Source: Gemmatimonadota bacterium
GTDB lineage: Bacteria > Latescibacterota > UBA2968 > GCA-2709665
Reading direction: 5' to 3'
NCBI GenBank assembly: GCA_028877215.1
Contig: JAPPFJ010000008.1
Coordinates: 62,001 to 126,000 of the forward strand
DNA length: 64,000 nucleotides
Below the pieces are notes generated by a model. That model had not been told where the DNA came from and did no database searches. It saw only the letters and a list, made by a program, of their open reading frames with translations. The number at the start of each line of letters is the position of its first letter. The stretch's first letter is position 1. Made by a program: the position numbers and the translations under genes. Shown here in pieces: positions 1-12,864 of the stretch.

Positions 1-404
1 ATCCCTATAATGGATCTGGCGCCGCGTTCGAGTACACGGCTGATCTCATTGCCGCCGCGCCTCCGGGATATCCGGACAACGACACGGTCGCCGTGCAACG
101 CGCCTCGCAAGCGCCCGGGACCGACAAAGACGTCCGGGCTTTCACCATCGCGACAAACGAATCCGAAACCGTCGGGGTTGACGCTGAGTAGACCCGTGGC
201 GAGATTGAACTTGGCCGTGGGGCCAAAACGGTTGTTGCGCAGCTTGGCGATGGCGCCTTCCCGTTCGAGCTGAACGAGCAGCCGTCGAAATCGCCGGTAG
301 TCGTTTTCGGGGACCCTCAATGCCCGGCTCAGTTCGCGAGGTTTGAGCGGGCGCCCCGATTCATTTCGAATGAAATCCAGAACCCGTGCGCGGGTTATGG
401 ACAT
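1..404 (-). CDS. rnr: Ribonuclease R, N-terminal part (gene runs off the left edge)
   Basis: Translating the minus strand from the ATG at 404 gives 134 residues with no stop before the window edge. They begin MSITRARVLDFIRNESGRPL and contain NPDGFGFVCRD and DVFVGPGRLRGALHGDRV. This is the usual start of RNase R/VacB: a winged-helix domain (about residues 1-65), then the first cold-shock OB domain, whose DGFGFV and ALHGDRVxV motifs are diagnostic. RNase R is a 3'-5' processive exoribonuclease that degrades structured RNA. The catalytic RNB domain lies outside the window. The gene is divergent from the Ni-SOD gene. I see no strong SD before the ATG; a GGATGG stretch lies about 10 bases upstream. 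Confidence 0.9.
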   Translation of the reverse strand, partial: MSITRARVLDFIRNESGRPLKPRELSRALRVPENDYRRFRRLLVQLEREGAIAKLRNNRFGPTAKFNLATGLLSVNPDGFGFVCRDGESPDVFVGPGRLRGALHGDRVVVRISRRRGGNEISRVLERGARSIIG

Positions 405-665
405 GGCTTCAATCCATCCCGTTCTCGGCAGATCACCAGACGTCGGCGCTACCGCTATATTCTTGATGCAGGGGGGCGAATTTCTTATTATTCGGCGACC
501 GTCCGAGTTCGCGTTAAATATATAAGTTGGCAAAGAGAAAATCAAAATTAAATAGGCAAAAAACGGAGATTTTCATCTTGAGCGAAGGAGGTTCTGGAGC
601 AGATCGACCGTATTCATGGTGTTTCGTGCCCTGTACCAGAAATATATCACCTAAGGAGCTTCGTT

Positions 666-1127
666 ATGAGACGTTTGGTTCCGTTCGTCCTTCTTCCGCT
701 GATTCTCCTGGCACTGCACAGGTCCGCGTCCGCGCACTGTGAAATCCCCTGCGGGATCTATGGTGACGAAGCCCGGTTCTCGGCCATAGCGGAGAACCTT
801 AAGACCATAGAGAAGTCCATGAATCAGATTGTCCTGCTTTCGGCCGATGCGGGCAAGAACATGAACCAGCTCGTACGGTGGGTGAATAACAAGGAATCGC
901 ACGCGGATCAGATTCGTGAGATCGTCGCGCAATATTTCCTTGCACAGCGTATCAAGGCGCCGGCGAACGGAGATCCGGCCGCCCGCAAGGCGTATACCGA
1001 GAAGCTGGCGCTGCTTCATCAGATGATCGTCTCTGCGATGAAGTGCAAGCAGACAACCGACACGGCCCATGTGAAGAAGTCGCGAGAACTGTTACGGTCG
1101 TTCGAGGCGCTATATATGAAAAATTGA
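666..1127 (+). CDS. sodN: Nickel superoxide dismutase with N-terminal signal peptide
   Basis: This 153-residue protein has a Sec-type signal (basic MRR, hydrophobic 4-17, ASA at 21-23) directly followed by HCEIPCGIY at 24-32. HCxxPCGxY is the nickel hook of Ni-SOD: after leader removal the new N-terminal His and the Cys at mature positions 2 and 6 bind Ni. The rest (NKESHADQIREIV, QYFLAQRIK, MKCKQTTD) is the four-helix bundle of the family. It disproportionates superoxide, here probably in the periplasm. Signal peptidase cutting after ASA would expose His1 without the SodX-type maturation protease, and no such gene is adjacent. The SD TAAGGAG is at 652-658. The 261 bases upstream (405-665) hold no other gene I can support. 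Confidence 0.88.
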   Translation: MRRLVPFVLLPLILLALHRSASAHCEIPCGIYGDEARFSAIAENLKTIEKSMNQIVLLSADAGKNMNQLVRWVNNKESHADQIREIVAQYFLAQRIKAPANGDPAARKAYTEKLALLHQMIVSAMKCKQTTDTAHVKKSRELLRSFEALYMKN

Positions 1128-1170
1128 AGTACTACGGACATGTTTTGTCCCGATTCCGCAGAAAAAATCA

Positions 1171-1206
1171 CACCGGGCCTTCCACGGAATGCCCGGTGTT
1201 TTTTTC
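1171..1206 (+). terminator. Intrinsic terminator after sodN
   Basis: A perfect 8-bp stem (CACCGGGC at 1171-1178, GCCCGGTG at 1191-1198) is followed by seven T. It separates sodN from the groE promoter. Confidence 0.9.
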
Positions 1207-1226
1207 GTGTACCAGCCAGATTTTCC

Positions 1227-1255
1227 TTGCCAAGTATACAACGGTTTGATATATT
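1227..1255 (+). promoter_or_regulatory. Sigma-70-type promoter of groESL
   Basis: TTGCCA at 1227-1232 and TATATT at 1250-1255 are separated by 17 bases. The predicted start site, near 1262, lies just before the CIRCE operator, the normal arrangement for HrcA repression. Confidence 0.8.
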
Positions 1256-1266
1256 TGTCGGCCGTG

Positions 1267-1293
1267 TTAGCACTCGACAGAATAGAGCGCTAA
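1267..1293. promoter_or_regulatory. CIRCE operator (HrcA binding site)
   Basis: TTAGCACTC (1267-1275), nine bases, then GAGCGCTAA (1285-1293) match the CIRCE inverted repeat TTAGCACTC-N9-GAGTGCTAA with a single difference. CIRCE binds HrcA and represses groE outside heat stress. hrcA itself is not in the window. Confidence 0.95.
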
Positions 1294-1366
1294 CAGTTAC
1301 AATAAGCGCTTAAATTCGATAAATTTAACGCCAATTCCGTCTCAATTTATCAAGGAGGTAAGAGAC

Positions 1367-1663
1367 ATGGCAGTCAAGGTGAAGCCGCTGGGAGATCGTG
1401 TGCTGGTCAGGCCCCAGGAAGAAGAGGAACAGGTGAAGGGTGGCATCATTATTCCTGACACGGCGAAAGAAAAGCCTCAACGCGGTGAAATCGTGGCCGT
1501 CGGAGATGGCAAACTGGACGATTCCGGCAACAGGATTGCACCGTCCGTGTCATCCGGCGACGTGGTACTCTACGGCAAATATTCCGGCACCGAGGTAAGG
1601 CTGGACGACGAGGATCATCTCATTATGTCAGAGAGCGATATCCTGGCGATTATTGAAGACTGA
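1367..1663 (+). CDS. groES: Co-chaperonin GroES
   Basis: This 98-residue protein has full family length. [13 protein letters not shown] at the N-terminus and [22 protein letters not shown] are the GroES signature, the mobile loop that docks on GroEL. It forms the heptameric lid of the GroEL folding chamber in the cytoplasm. A strong SD (AAGGAGGT) lies 7-8 bases before the ATG. It is the first gene of a two-gene operon with groEL (35-base gap), driven by the promoter and CIRCE element at 1227-1293. Confidence 0.98.
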   Translation: MAVKVKPLGDRVLVRPQEEEEQVKGGIIIPDTAKEKPQRGEIVAVGDGKLDDSGNRIAPSVSSGDVVLYGKYSGTEVRLDDEDHLIMSESDILAIIED

Positions 1664-1677
1664 GACGATTCAACTAA

Positions 1678-3321
<1,644 letters not shown>

Positions 3322-3365
3322 AAAAGCAATGCCTCCGCTTTCTGCAACGGAGGCCGGAAAACAAA

Positions 3366-3402
3366 AGAAACGCGCCTTTTTTCAAAGGCGCGTTTCTTTT
3401 TT
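3366..3402. terminator. Bidirectional terminator between groEL and moeB-like gene
   Basis: A perfect 14-bp stem (AGAAACGCGCCTTT, loop TTTC, then its complement ending at 3397) has T residues to the right and A residues to the left, so it can stop transcripts of both convergent genes. Confidence 0.92.
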
Positions 3403-3416
3403 AGATATCGGCCAGG

Positions 3417-4595
3417 TTAATCGTCCGCGGCTTCGTGTTGCGCCACGCCGCTGCAGAAGGCGACGTAGTCGATGAGTTCGGTGATTTCGGGGTTGTCGCC
3501 ACAGACCGGGCAGCCCGGGTCTCGACGGATTTTAAACGTGCGAAAACTCATAGCCAGCGCATCGTACATGAGCAGCCTGCCGATAAGTGGTTCACCCTGG
3601 CCGAGAACCAGCTTGACCACTTCGGTTGCCTGGATCAAACCAACGGTTCCCGGAAGCACACCCAGGACTCCCGCGTCGGCGCAGGACGGTGCCAGTTCCG
3701 CGGGCGGGGGCTCGGGATAGAGACAGCGGTAGCACGGCCCTTCCAGGTCGCAGGGATAGACGGTTACCTGCCCCTCGAAACGGAAGATGCTTCCGTCTAC
3801 GATGGGCTTGCGCGCGAAGACGCAGGCGTCGTTTACCATATAGCGCGTGGGAAAGTTGTCGCATCCGTTCACCACGATGTCATAGTCCGCGATAATGTCC
3901 ATCACGTTATCGGAATTCAGGTACTCGACGTACGGGACCACCTTGCATCCCGGATTCAGGTCCTGCAGGGTTTCCCTGGCTGAGATGGCCTTCGGCCTGC
4001 CCAGGTCGGATGTGCCGTGCAGGATCTGGCGCTGGAGGTTGGTGACGTCCACGACGTCCGCGTCCACGATGCCCAGGGTGCCGATACCCGCCGCGGCGAG
4101 ATAGTAGGCCGCGGGACATCCGAGTCCGCCCGCGCCGACCATCAGGACCCTTGCGTCGAGCAGTTTTCCCTGGCCTTTTTCGCCCACTTCGGGGACCAGT
4201 AGATGCCTGGAGTACCGCTGGACTTCAGCTTTGCTGAGCGCCCTGTCCCGTTGAACCGGGTAACCCGCTTCCACCCAGGCGTCGTAACCGCCCTCGATGC
4301 AGTCGACGTTTTCATATCCCATATTCTGCAGATCTCTCGCCGCCAGCGCGCCCTGATTTTCGTCGCCGTACACGATGATGGCGGTTGATCGGTCATTCGC
4401 GACGGTCTCGATGCGCAGTTCGAGGAATCCCCGGGAGAGGTTTTGCGCGCCCTCGATATAACCCTCGGCGTAGTCCTCCCGTTCACGGACGTCGAGCAGC
4501 AGCACGCTGTCCAGCCGCTCCCGCGCTTCTTCCGGCGAAATGCCCCGGACCTCGCTTCTGACGCTAACCATCAGGGTTTCAAATGCAGTGCCCAT
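3417..4595 (-). CDS. moeB: Rhodanese-like/MoeB (ThiF family) adenylyltransferase
   Basis: This 392-residue protein starts at MGTAFETL, which has a GGGGGAA SD; an ATG 30 bases further upstream does not. Residues ~15-115 are a rhodanese fold and ~120-375 an E1-like domain with the nucleotide motif GAGGLGCP, DADVVDVTNLQRQ, the conserved Cys in SCADAGVLG, and a Zn site made of CYRC and CPVC. E1-like MoeB/MoeZ enzymes adenylate the C-terminal Gly-Gly of ubiquitin-like sulfur carriers and help load sulfur. Mycobacterial MoeZ serves CysO. Two oddities stand out. The rhodanese domain is N-terminal (C-terminal in MoeZ). Its active-site loop reads VYGDENQGA, so the catalytic Cys is missing. Likely clients are the carrier at 17671-17955 or another MoaD/ThiS outside the window. 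Confidence 0.9.
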   Translation of the reverse strand: MGTAFETLMVSVRSEVRGISPEEARERLDSVLLLDVREREDYAEGYIEGAQNLSRGFLELRIETVANDRSTAIIVYGDENQGALAARDLQNMGYENVDCIEGGYDAWVEAGYPVQRDRALSKAEVQRYSRHLLVPEVGEKGQGKLLDARVLMVGAGGLGCPAAYYLAAAGIGTLGIVDADVVDVTNLQRQILHGTSDLGRPKAISARETLQDLNPGCKVVPYVEYLNSDNVMDIIADYDIVVNGCDNFPTRYMVNDACVFARKPIVDGSIFRFEGQVTVYPCDLEGPCYRCLYPEPPPAELAPSCADAGVLGVLPGTVGLIQATEVVKLVLGQGEPLIGRLLMYDALAMSFRTFKIRRDPGCPVCGDNPEITELIDYVAFCSGVAQHEAADD

Positions 4596-4699
4596 AATAT
4601 TCCCCCCGGTGCAATTTGGCTTCAATCATGTTCTGATAATGTATCCAATTCAGGGTCGGAACGCAAAATTAAATGCGGCATGTAACGGCAGTAAGAAGG

Positions 4700-4960
4700 A
4701 TCAAGAGCGGGGAGACGGTAGAGGGTAGACGGTAGACCAAAATCGGTGAGACGGTAGCCGGTAGAGGGTAGAGATATCCTGCCTTGTGAGGCTACTTTTC
4801 GTGCCGGAGGCAAGGAGGGATAAATTAGCCGGCGAGGACATCTTCTACCGGCTTACGTCTCCCGTCTACCCGGTTTTCTCCCCCTCTCCCGGCTTACGTC
4901 TCGCCAGGTGGTGGGGTGTGGTGTGGTCCTCTACCGGCTCACCTCTCACGTCTTCCCGGT
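4700..4960 (+). repeat. Intergenic repeat family, copy A
   Basis: This fills the 368-base gap before mrp. Its left part repeats GGTAGA-like units (GACGGTAGAGGGTAGACGG). A core (about 4760-4880) contains CTGCCTTGTGAGG, CGTGCC..AGGCAAGGAGG and CTTACGTCT, and a GGTGGGGTGTGGTGTGG run follows. The same core occurs at 7020-7232 (inverted) and 19915-20112. I see no coding potential. Confidence 0.8.
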
Positions 4961-4963
4961 TTT

Positions 4964-5782
4964 TCACGATATCGTAATCTTTGGCCCAGGTTGCTCGTGT
5001 GCGTCGATCTGATCCATGATCTTCTCTGCGATTTCGAGGAACGTCCGGGCCTCGCCGGATTCCCCTGCCGCAATCGGATCGCCGGCGTCGCCGCCCATAC
5101 GTATGGCCGGCAGAATGGGCAGCTGGCCAAGCATCGGGACGTTGAAGGCCTGGGCGATTCGGTCGCCGCCGCCAGCCCCGAAGATCGCCGCGGATTCGCC
5201 GCAGCAGGGACAGGTGAAGGCGCTCATGTTTTCCACGGCGCCCAGGATGGGGACGTCGACCTTGCGGAACATCTCGACGCTTCGCGTGACGTCTTCCAGG
5301 GCAACGTCCTGCGGCGTGGTGACGATCACCGCACCGCTGAGCGGGACGGTCTGGGCGAGAGTGAGTTGCGCGTCTCCGGTTCCGGGCGGAAGGTCGACAA
5401 CGAGGAAATCCAGCGCACCCCATGCCACGTCCGACATAAACTGCTGGATCATCTTTCCAACGATAGGTCCGCGCCAGATCACAGGTGTGTCCTCTCCCGC
5501 GATGAGTCCGAGAGACATCAGTTTCACGCCGTGGTTTTCCAGCGGGATGATCTTGCCGCCAACTGCCCGGGGTTGCTCCGCGGCGCCCAGCATCATCGGG
5601 ACGTTCGGTCCGTAGATGTCGGCGTCGAGAAGCCCCACGCCCTGCCCCTGGCGGGCCAGCGCGACTGAGAGGTTCACGCTGACGGTGGTTTTTCCCACGC
5701 CTCCCTTGCCGCTGGAAACGGCCACGATATGCTTGACGTCGGGGATGGAGCGCGGTTTTGGCATGCCGGGTGGCATTTGCAT
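4964..5782 (-). CDS. mrp: Mrp/ApbC-type iron-sulfur cluster carrier ATPase (copy 1)
   Basis: This 272-residue P-loop ATPase has the deviant Walker A SGKGGVGKTTVSVNLS, DADIYGPNVP, DLPPGTGDAQLTL and the CPCC motif (FTCPCCGE) that holds a bridging Fe-S cluster in Mrp/NBP35 dimers. It transfers Fe-S clusters to apoproteins in the cytosol. It lacks the N-terminal DUF59 domain of some homologues. An AAGGA SD precedes the ATG. The cysteine desulfurase gene lies just upstream in the same direction, consistent with a shared Fe-S/sulfur role. A paralogue lies at 62077-62871. Confidence 0.93.
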   Translation of the reverse strand: MQMPPGMPKPRSIPDVKHIVAVSSGKGGVGKTTVSVNLSVALARQGQGVGLLDADIYGPNVPMMLGAAEQPRAVGGKIIPLENHGVKLMSLGLIAGEDTPVIWRGPIVGKMIQQFMSDVAWGALDFLVVDLPPGTGDAQLTLAQTVPLSGAVIVTTPQDVALEDVTRSVEMFRKVDVPILGAVENMSAFTCPCCGESAAIFGAGGGDRIAQAFNVPMLGQLPILPAIRMGGDAGDPIAAGESGEARTFLEIAEKIMDQIDAHEQPGPKITIS

Positions 5783-5835
5783 GGGTTCATTCCTTGAAGG
5801 TTGTGGATTCAGCGGGATTTGTCTGACGGAGAAAT

Positions 5836-7014
<1,179 letters not shown>

Positions 7015-7019
7015 ATCAA

Positions 7020-7232
7020 AAGTCGGGGAGACGGAAGAGGTGAGGAAATCGGGTAGACGCAAGACGTAAGACGGTAGATGAAATCCTTGCCAGATGAGAT
7101 GTTCCTCCTTGCCTTTGGCACGATAAGAATCCTCACAAGGCAGGTAATCTCTCCCGTCTACCGTCTCCCCTCTCACCCGGTGGTGCGGTGTGGTGTGGTT
7201 CTCTACCCTTTTCCCTTTCCCGTCTCACCGGT
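7020..7232 (-). repeat. Intergenic repeat family, copy B (inverted relative to A and C)
   Basis: Read on the minus strand, the core CTGCCTTGTGAGG ... CGTGCCAAAGGCAAGGAGG ... CTACCGTCTTACGTCTTG matches copies A and C. The flank GGTGTGGTGTGG is also shared. It lies between ftsY and the cysteine desulfurase gene. Confidence 0.8.
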
Positions 7233-7241
7233 TTTTTGAAT

Positions 7242-8174
7242 TCAATCCCCTTCAAAAAGCGCTGTCACGAAGGCTTCCGGGTCGAAGTCACTCAGATCGT
7301 CCTGGCCTTCGCCCATGCCGACCATGCTGACGGGGAGGCCGAGTTCGTCGGCTATGGCGATAACCACCCCACCTCTGGCAGTGCCATCCAGTTTGGCCAG
7401 AACAAGGCCGGTAATTCCGATGTCCGCGTGAAACTGCCGGGCCTGCGCGACGGCGTTCTGTCCCGTGGTCGCGTCCAGGACCAGCAATGATTCGTGAGGC
7501 GCGTCCGGCAGGCATTTGCCCAGGACGCGACGGATCTTCTTGAGTTCCTCCATCAGGTTGATACTCGTGTGCAGGCGCCCTGCGGTGTCTATGATGACGA
7601 CGTCCATATTGCGGGACCGGGCGGCGGCAACGGCGTCAAAGGCCACCGAAGCGGCGTCCGCGCCCGGCCGGTGCCGAACGATGTCGGCGCCCGAACGTTC
7701 GGACCAGATGGAAAGCTGGTCGATCGCGGCGGCCCTGAAGGTATCGCAGGCGGCCAGGAGCACCCGCTTGCCCTGCGCGTCGTACCGGCAGGCCAGCTTG
7801 CCGATTGTGGTCGTCTTGCCCGATCCGTTGACGCCGGCGACCAGGATGACGTGAGGTCTGGTCCGGGAAGGCTCGGAGTCCGGGGGCTGGACGGCGCGGA
7901 GAATCTCCAGCAGTTCGTCTTCCAGCCGCGCGCGCACCCAGTCTTCCGTCTGATCGGGCGCCGGCTTCTCCCGCAGGCGCTCACGAAGACGGTCGATGAT
8001 CCGCAGTGTCGCATTGACGCCCACGTCGGCCCGGATCAGGACTTCCTCGATCTCCTCGAGGGCATCCTCATCCAATCCAGGGTTGCGCCGCAGAACTTCG
8101 CGGATTTTTCCGGACAGCCCCTCCCTGGTTTTTGAGAGACCCTGTTTGAATCTTTCCAGAAAACTTCCAGGCAT
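7242..8174 (-). CDS. ftsY: Signal recognition particle receptor FtsY
   Basis: A 310-residue SRP GTPase. The chosen start MPGSFLERFKQGLS has a GAGGAGCC SD; a longer frame begins 22 codons upstream without support. An N domain of helices (residues ~5-90) is followed by the NG GTPase with GVNGSGKTT (G1), DTAGRLHT, AKLDGTARGG and GMGEGQDDLSDFDP. FtsY docks ribosome-SRP complexes at the membrane. The acidic A domain of the E. coli protein is absent, as in many bacteria with short FtsY. It stands alone here, without smc or ffh. Confidence 0.96.
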   Translation of the reverse strand: MPGSFLERFKQGLSKTREGLSGKIREVLRRNPGLDEDALEEIEEVLIRADVGVNATLRIIDRLRERLREKPAPDQTEDWVRARLEDELLEILRAVQPPDSEPSRTRPHVILVAGVNGSGKTTTIGKLACRYDAQGKRVLLAACDTFRAAAIDQLSIWSERSGADIVRHRPGADAASVAFDAVAAARSRNMDVVIIDTAGRLHTSINLMEELKKIRRVLGKCLPDAPHESLLVLDATTGQNAVAQARQFHADIGITGLVLAKLDGTARGGVVIAIADELGLPVSMVGMGEGQDDLSDFDPEAFVTALFEGD

Positions 8175-8289
8175 GCTGTCGGCGGCTCCTCGTGCGGCGC
8201 TCGGGTTCGACCCGCGAACGGACACAATCAGAAAGGGCACGGCGCGCCGTGCCCCAGAGCGAATTCACTGCTACGGTGGTGGTCTGCCT

Positions 8290-8440
8290 TAAGAAGCCGT
8301 CTTAAAATTCCCAGCGGTCTTCGCACGGCTGCAAAAGCGCCGGTCGGCGTTGGTCAAACCCACCCAAGAGTGGCGAGGGGCGCGCAGCCACGATACATTA
8401 GTATATGGGCGGGTTTTCCCGCCTTGACCGACACTTTTTC
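8290..8440. repeat. Structured non-coding segment between ftsY and parB
   Basis: The 310-base gap contains several complementary arms: GGCGGG-TTTT-CCCGCC near 8405-8420, and CGTTGGTCAA (about 8348-8358) that can pair with TTGACCGACA (8424-8434). No open reading frame is convincing. It looks like an interspersed structured repeat or a small RNA; I cannot decide from one copy. Confidence 0.4.
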
Positions 8441-8484
8441 GCTCGTGCTCGGGAACTCACCGGTAATTTTAACACGACTTCTCA

Positions 8485-9387
8485 CTAAGACGATTCCCGG
8501 AGGAGGTCCAGAATGCGCTCCAGGTCGTCGTCTGTATAGAACTCGATTTCGATTTTTCCCTTTTTCCCGCGGCGGTTGATATTCACACCTGTGCCGAACC
8601 GGCGTTGCAGGTCCTCTTCAAGGGACAGGATCTGAGGGTCTTTGCTCCGGGGCAGAGGTCGGGAGGGCTCGCGCCTTCCCTCCCTGTCCGCCTTGACAAG
8701 GTTTTCAACCTGCCTGACCGAGAGGCCGTCCGAGACGATTCTCCTGCAGAGAGTCGTCTGCAGCCGGTCGTCTGCCAGACCCAGCAAAGCACGGGCGTGG
8801 CCCATGGAGATCTGTTGGTTCTGCAGGGCGTTTCTGACTTCCTCCGCCAGGTGCAGCAGGCGCAGCGTGTTGGTAACGGTGGACCTGTTCTTGCCGACCT
8901 TCTGCGCCACCTCTTCCTGAGTCAGGAAACAGGTTTCCATCAGAGACCTGTAGGCCCTGGCTTCTTCAATCGGATTCAGGTCTTCCCGCTGCACGTTTTC
9001 GATCAGGGAGATCTCCATCATCTCCTGATCTGATCCCACGTCAAGCATTATGGCGGGCAAGGTCTCCAGTCCCGCCTCTCTCGCGGCGCGGAGGCGGCGC
9101 TCGCCCGCGATGAGCTGATACCCGGCCCCGCGGCGGCGAACAACGACGGGCTGGATGACCCCTTTTTCCCTGATTGAATCCGCCAATTCCCGGACGGTTT
9201 CCGGGTCGAACTCCTCCCGGGGCTGGTGCGTGTTTGGCTGGAGGTCTCCCACCGCAATGTCGAGTATGCGCCCCGCCGGCCGGCTGTCGCCCGTCGCCGT
9301 TGAACCCGCGGTCTGTTCCAGCGCTGATTCGTCAGCGCCGGGAATCAGGGCGCCGAGGCCTCTGCCGAGGGCGTTACGCTTGGCCAT
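8485..9387 (-). CDS. parB: Chromosome partitioning protein ParB
   Basis: A 300-residue protein of normal length. It begins with the conserved LGRGLGALIP. The CTPase/partner-switch motif GERRLRAAREAGL and IENVQREDLNPIEEA lie in the N-domain. A central helix-turn-helix (TQEEVAQKVGKNRSTVTN) binds parS, and a C-terminal dimer domain follows. It spreads on DNA around parS and works with ParA to segregate origins. The start overlaps the parA end by 14 bases, so the two are translationally linked. I could not identify a parS site in the window. Confidence 0.95.
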   Translation of the reverse strand: MAKRNALGRGLGALIPGADESALEQTAGSTATGDSRPAGRILDIAVGDLQPNTHQPREEFDPETVRELADSIREKGVIQPVVVRRRGAGYQLIAGERRLRAAREAGLETLPAIMLDVGSDQEMMEISLIENVQREDLNPIEEARAYRSLMETCFLTQEEVAQKVGKNRSTVTNTLRLLHLAEEVRNALQNQQISMGHARALLGLADDRLQTTLCRRIVSDGLSVRQVENLVKADREGRREPSRPLPRSKDPQILSLEEDLQRRFGTGVNINRRGKKGKIEIEFYTDDDLERILDLLRESS

Positions 9388-10141
9388 GGTTGATTACCTC
9401 CCCAGCAAGGCTCATGTAATTCCTGGCGCCTGGCGACATGATGTCGTAGGAGATGATGGGCTTGCCAAAACTCGGCGCTTCGCCGAGTTTGACGTTTCGA
9501 CCGATGATGGTGTTGTAAACGCGTTCTCCGAAGTGGTGTCGGGCTTCGTCCACGACCTGCCTGGAGAGATTGAGTCGGGTGTCGAACATTGTGAGCAGTA
9601 CGCCTTCGATTCTGAGCGTGGGATTCAGATGGCGCTGGACCAGCTGCAGCGTATTCAGCAACTTTCCCACACCCTCCAGGGCATAATACTCGCACTGTAT
9701 CGGAATGAGGACGGAGCCGGCGGCAGTGAGCGCATTGAGGGTCAGCAGCCCCAGGGATGGCGGGCAATCGATCAGCAGGAATTCGTAGTTTTCGCCGGCG
9801 CTCTCCAGCGCAACCCGGAGCCGGTGTTCACGGGCTCCAAGGTTCACCATCTCGACTTCGGCCCCGGTGAGGCGCACGTGCGAGGGGGCCACGTCCAGAA
9901 AGGGAATCTCGGTTTCCCGGGTGATGTCGGAAAGCGGGTGCTCCTGGAGGAGTACCTCGTAGATGCAGGCGTCCTCTCGAGTCACCGATACACCGAAACT
10001 GCTGGTCGCGTTCGACTGCGGGTCGAGGTCTACGAGAAGGGTCTTCTTTTCCGCGGCCGCCAGGCAGGCGGAGAGGTTGACCGCTGTGGTGGTCTTTCCA
10101 ACGCCGCCTTTCTGGTTGGCAATGGCGATGACTCTTGGCAT
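9374..10141 (-). CDS. parA: Chromosome partitioning ATPase ParA (Soj)
   Basis: This 255-residue protein begins MPRVIAIANQKGGVGKTTTAVNLS, the deviant Walker A of ParA/MinD ATPases, and contains LLVDLDPQSNATS, LLIDCPPSLG and VLLTMFDTRLNLS. ATP-bound ParA coats the nucleoid and is released by ParB, moving replication origins. It is upstream of parB. The usual neighbours mnmG and rsmG are absent; here the pair lies between ppdK and ftsY. Confidence 0.96.
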   Translation of the reverse strand: MPRVIAIANQKGGVGKTTTAVNLSACLAAAEKKTLLVDLDPQSNATSSFGVSVTREDACIYEVLLQEHPLSDITRETEIPFLDVAPSHVRLTGAEVEMVNLGAREHRLRVALESAGENYEFLLIDCPPSLGLLTLNALTAAGSVLIPIQCEYYALEGVGKLLNTLQLVQRHLNPTLRIEGVLLTMFDTRLNLSRQVVDEARHHFGERVYNTIIGRNVKLGEAPSFGKPIISYDIMSPGARNYMSLAGEVINHGQA

Positions 10142-10189
10142 ATATGGAAGACCCTGTTCGGCGCCGCGCTGCTGTTTATTCGAACTGGG

Positions 10190-12844
<2,655 letters not shown>

Positions 12845-12864
12845 GTTGTTCCTCTTGTTATTTG

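Noticed and set aside
4700-4770. Minisatellite made of GGTAGA units
   Set aside because: Units vary and belong to one arm of the three-copy repeat family rather than to a simple tandem array.
7015-7176. 54-residue N-terminal extension of the cysteine desulfurase
   Set aside because: It reads through repeat copy B and the conserved protein begins at [10 protein letters not shown].
8485-10141. Plasmid-type partition system
   Set aside because: ParB begins LGRGLGALIP and the neighbours are housekeeping genes, as for a chromosomal pair; no replication initiator is present.
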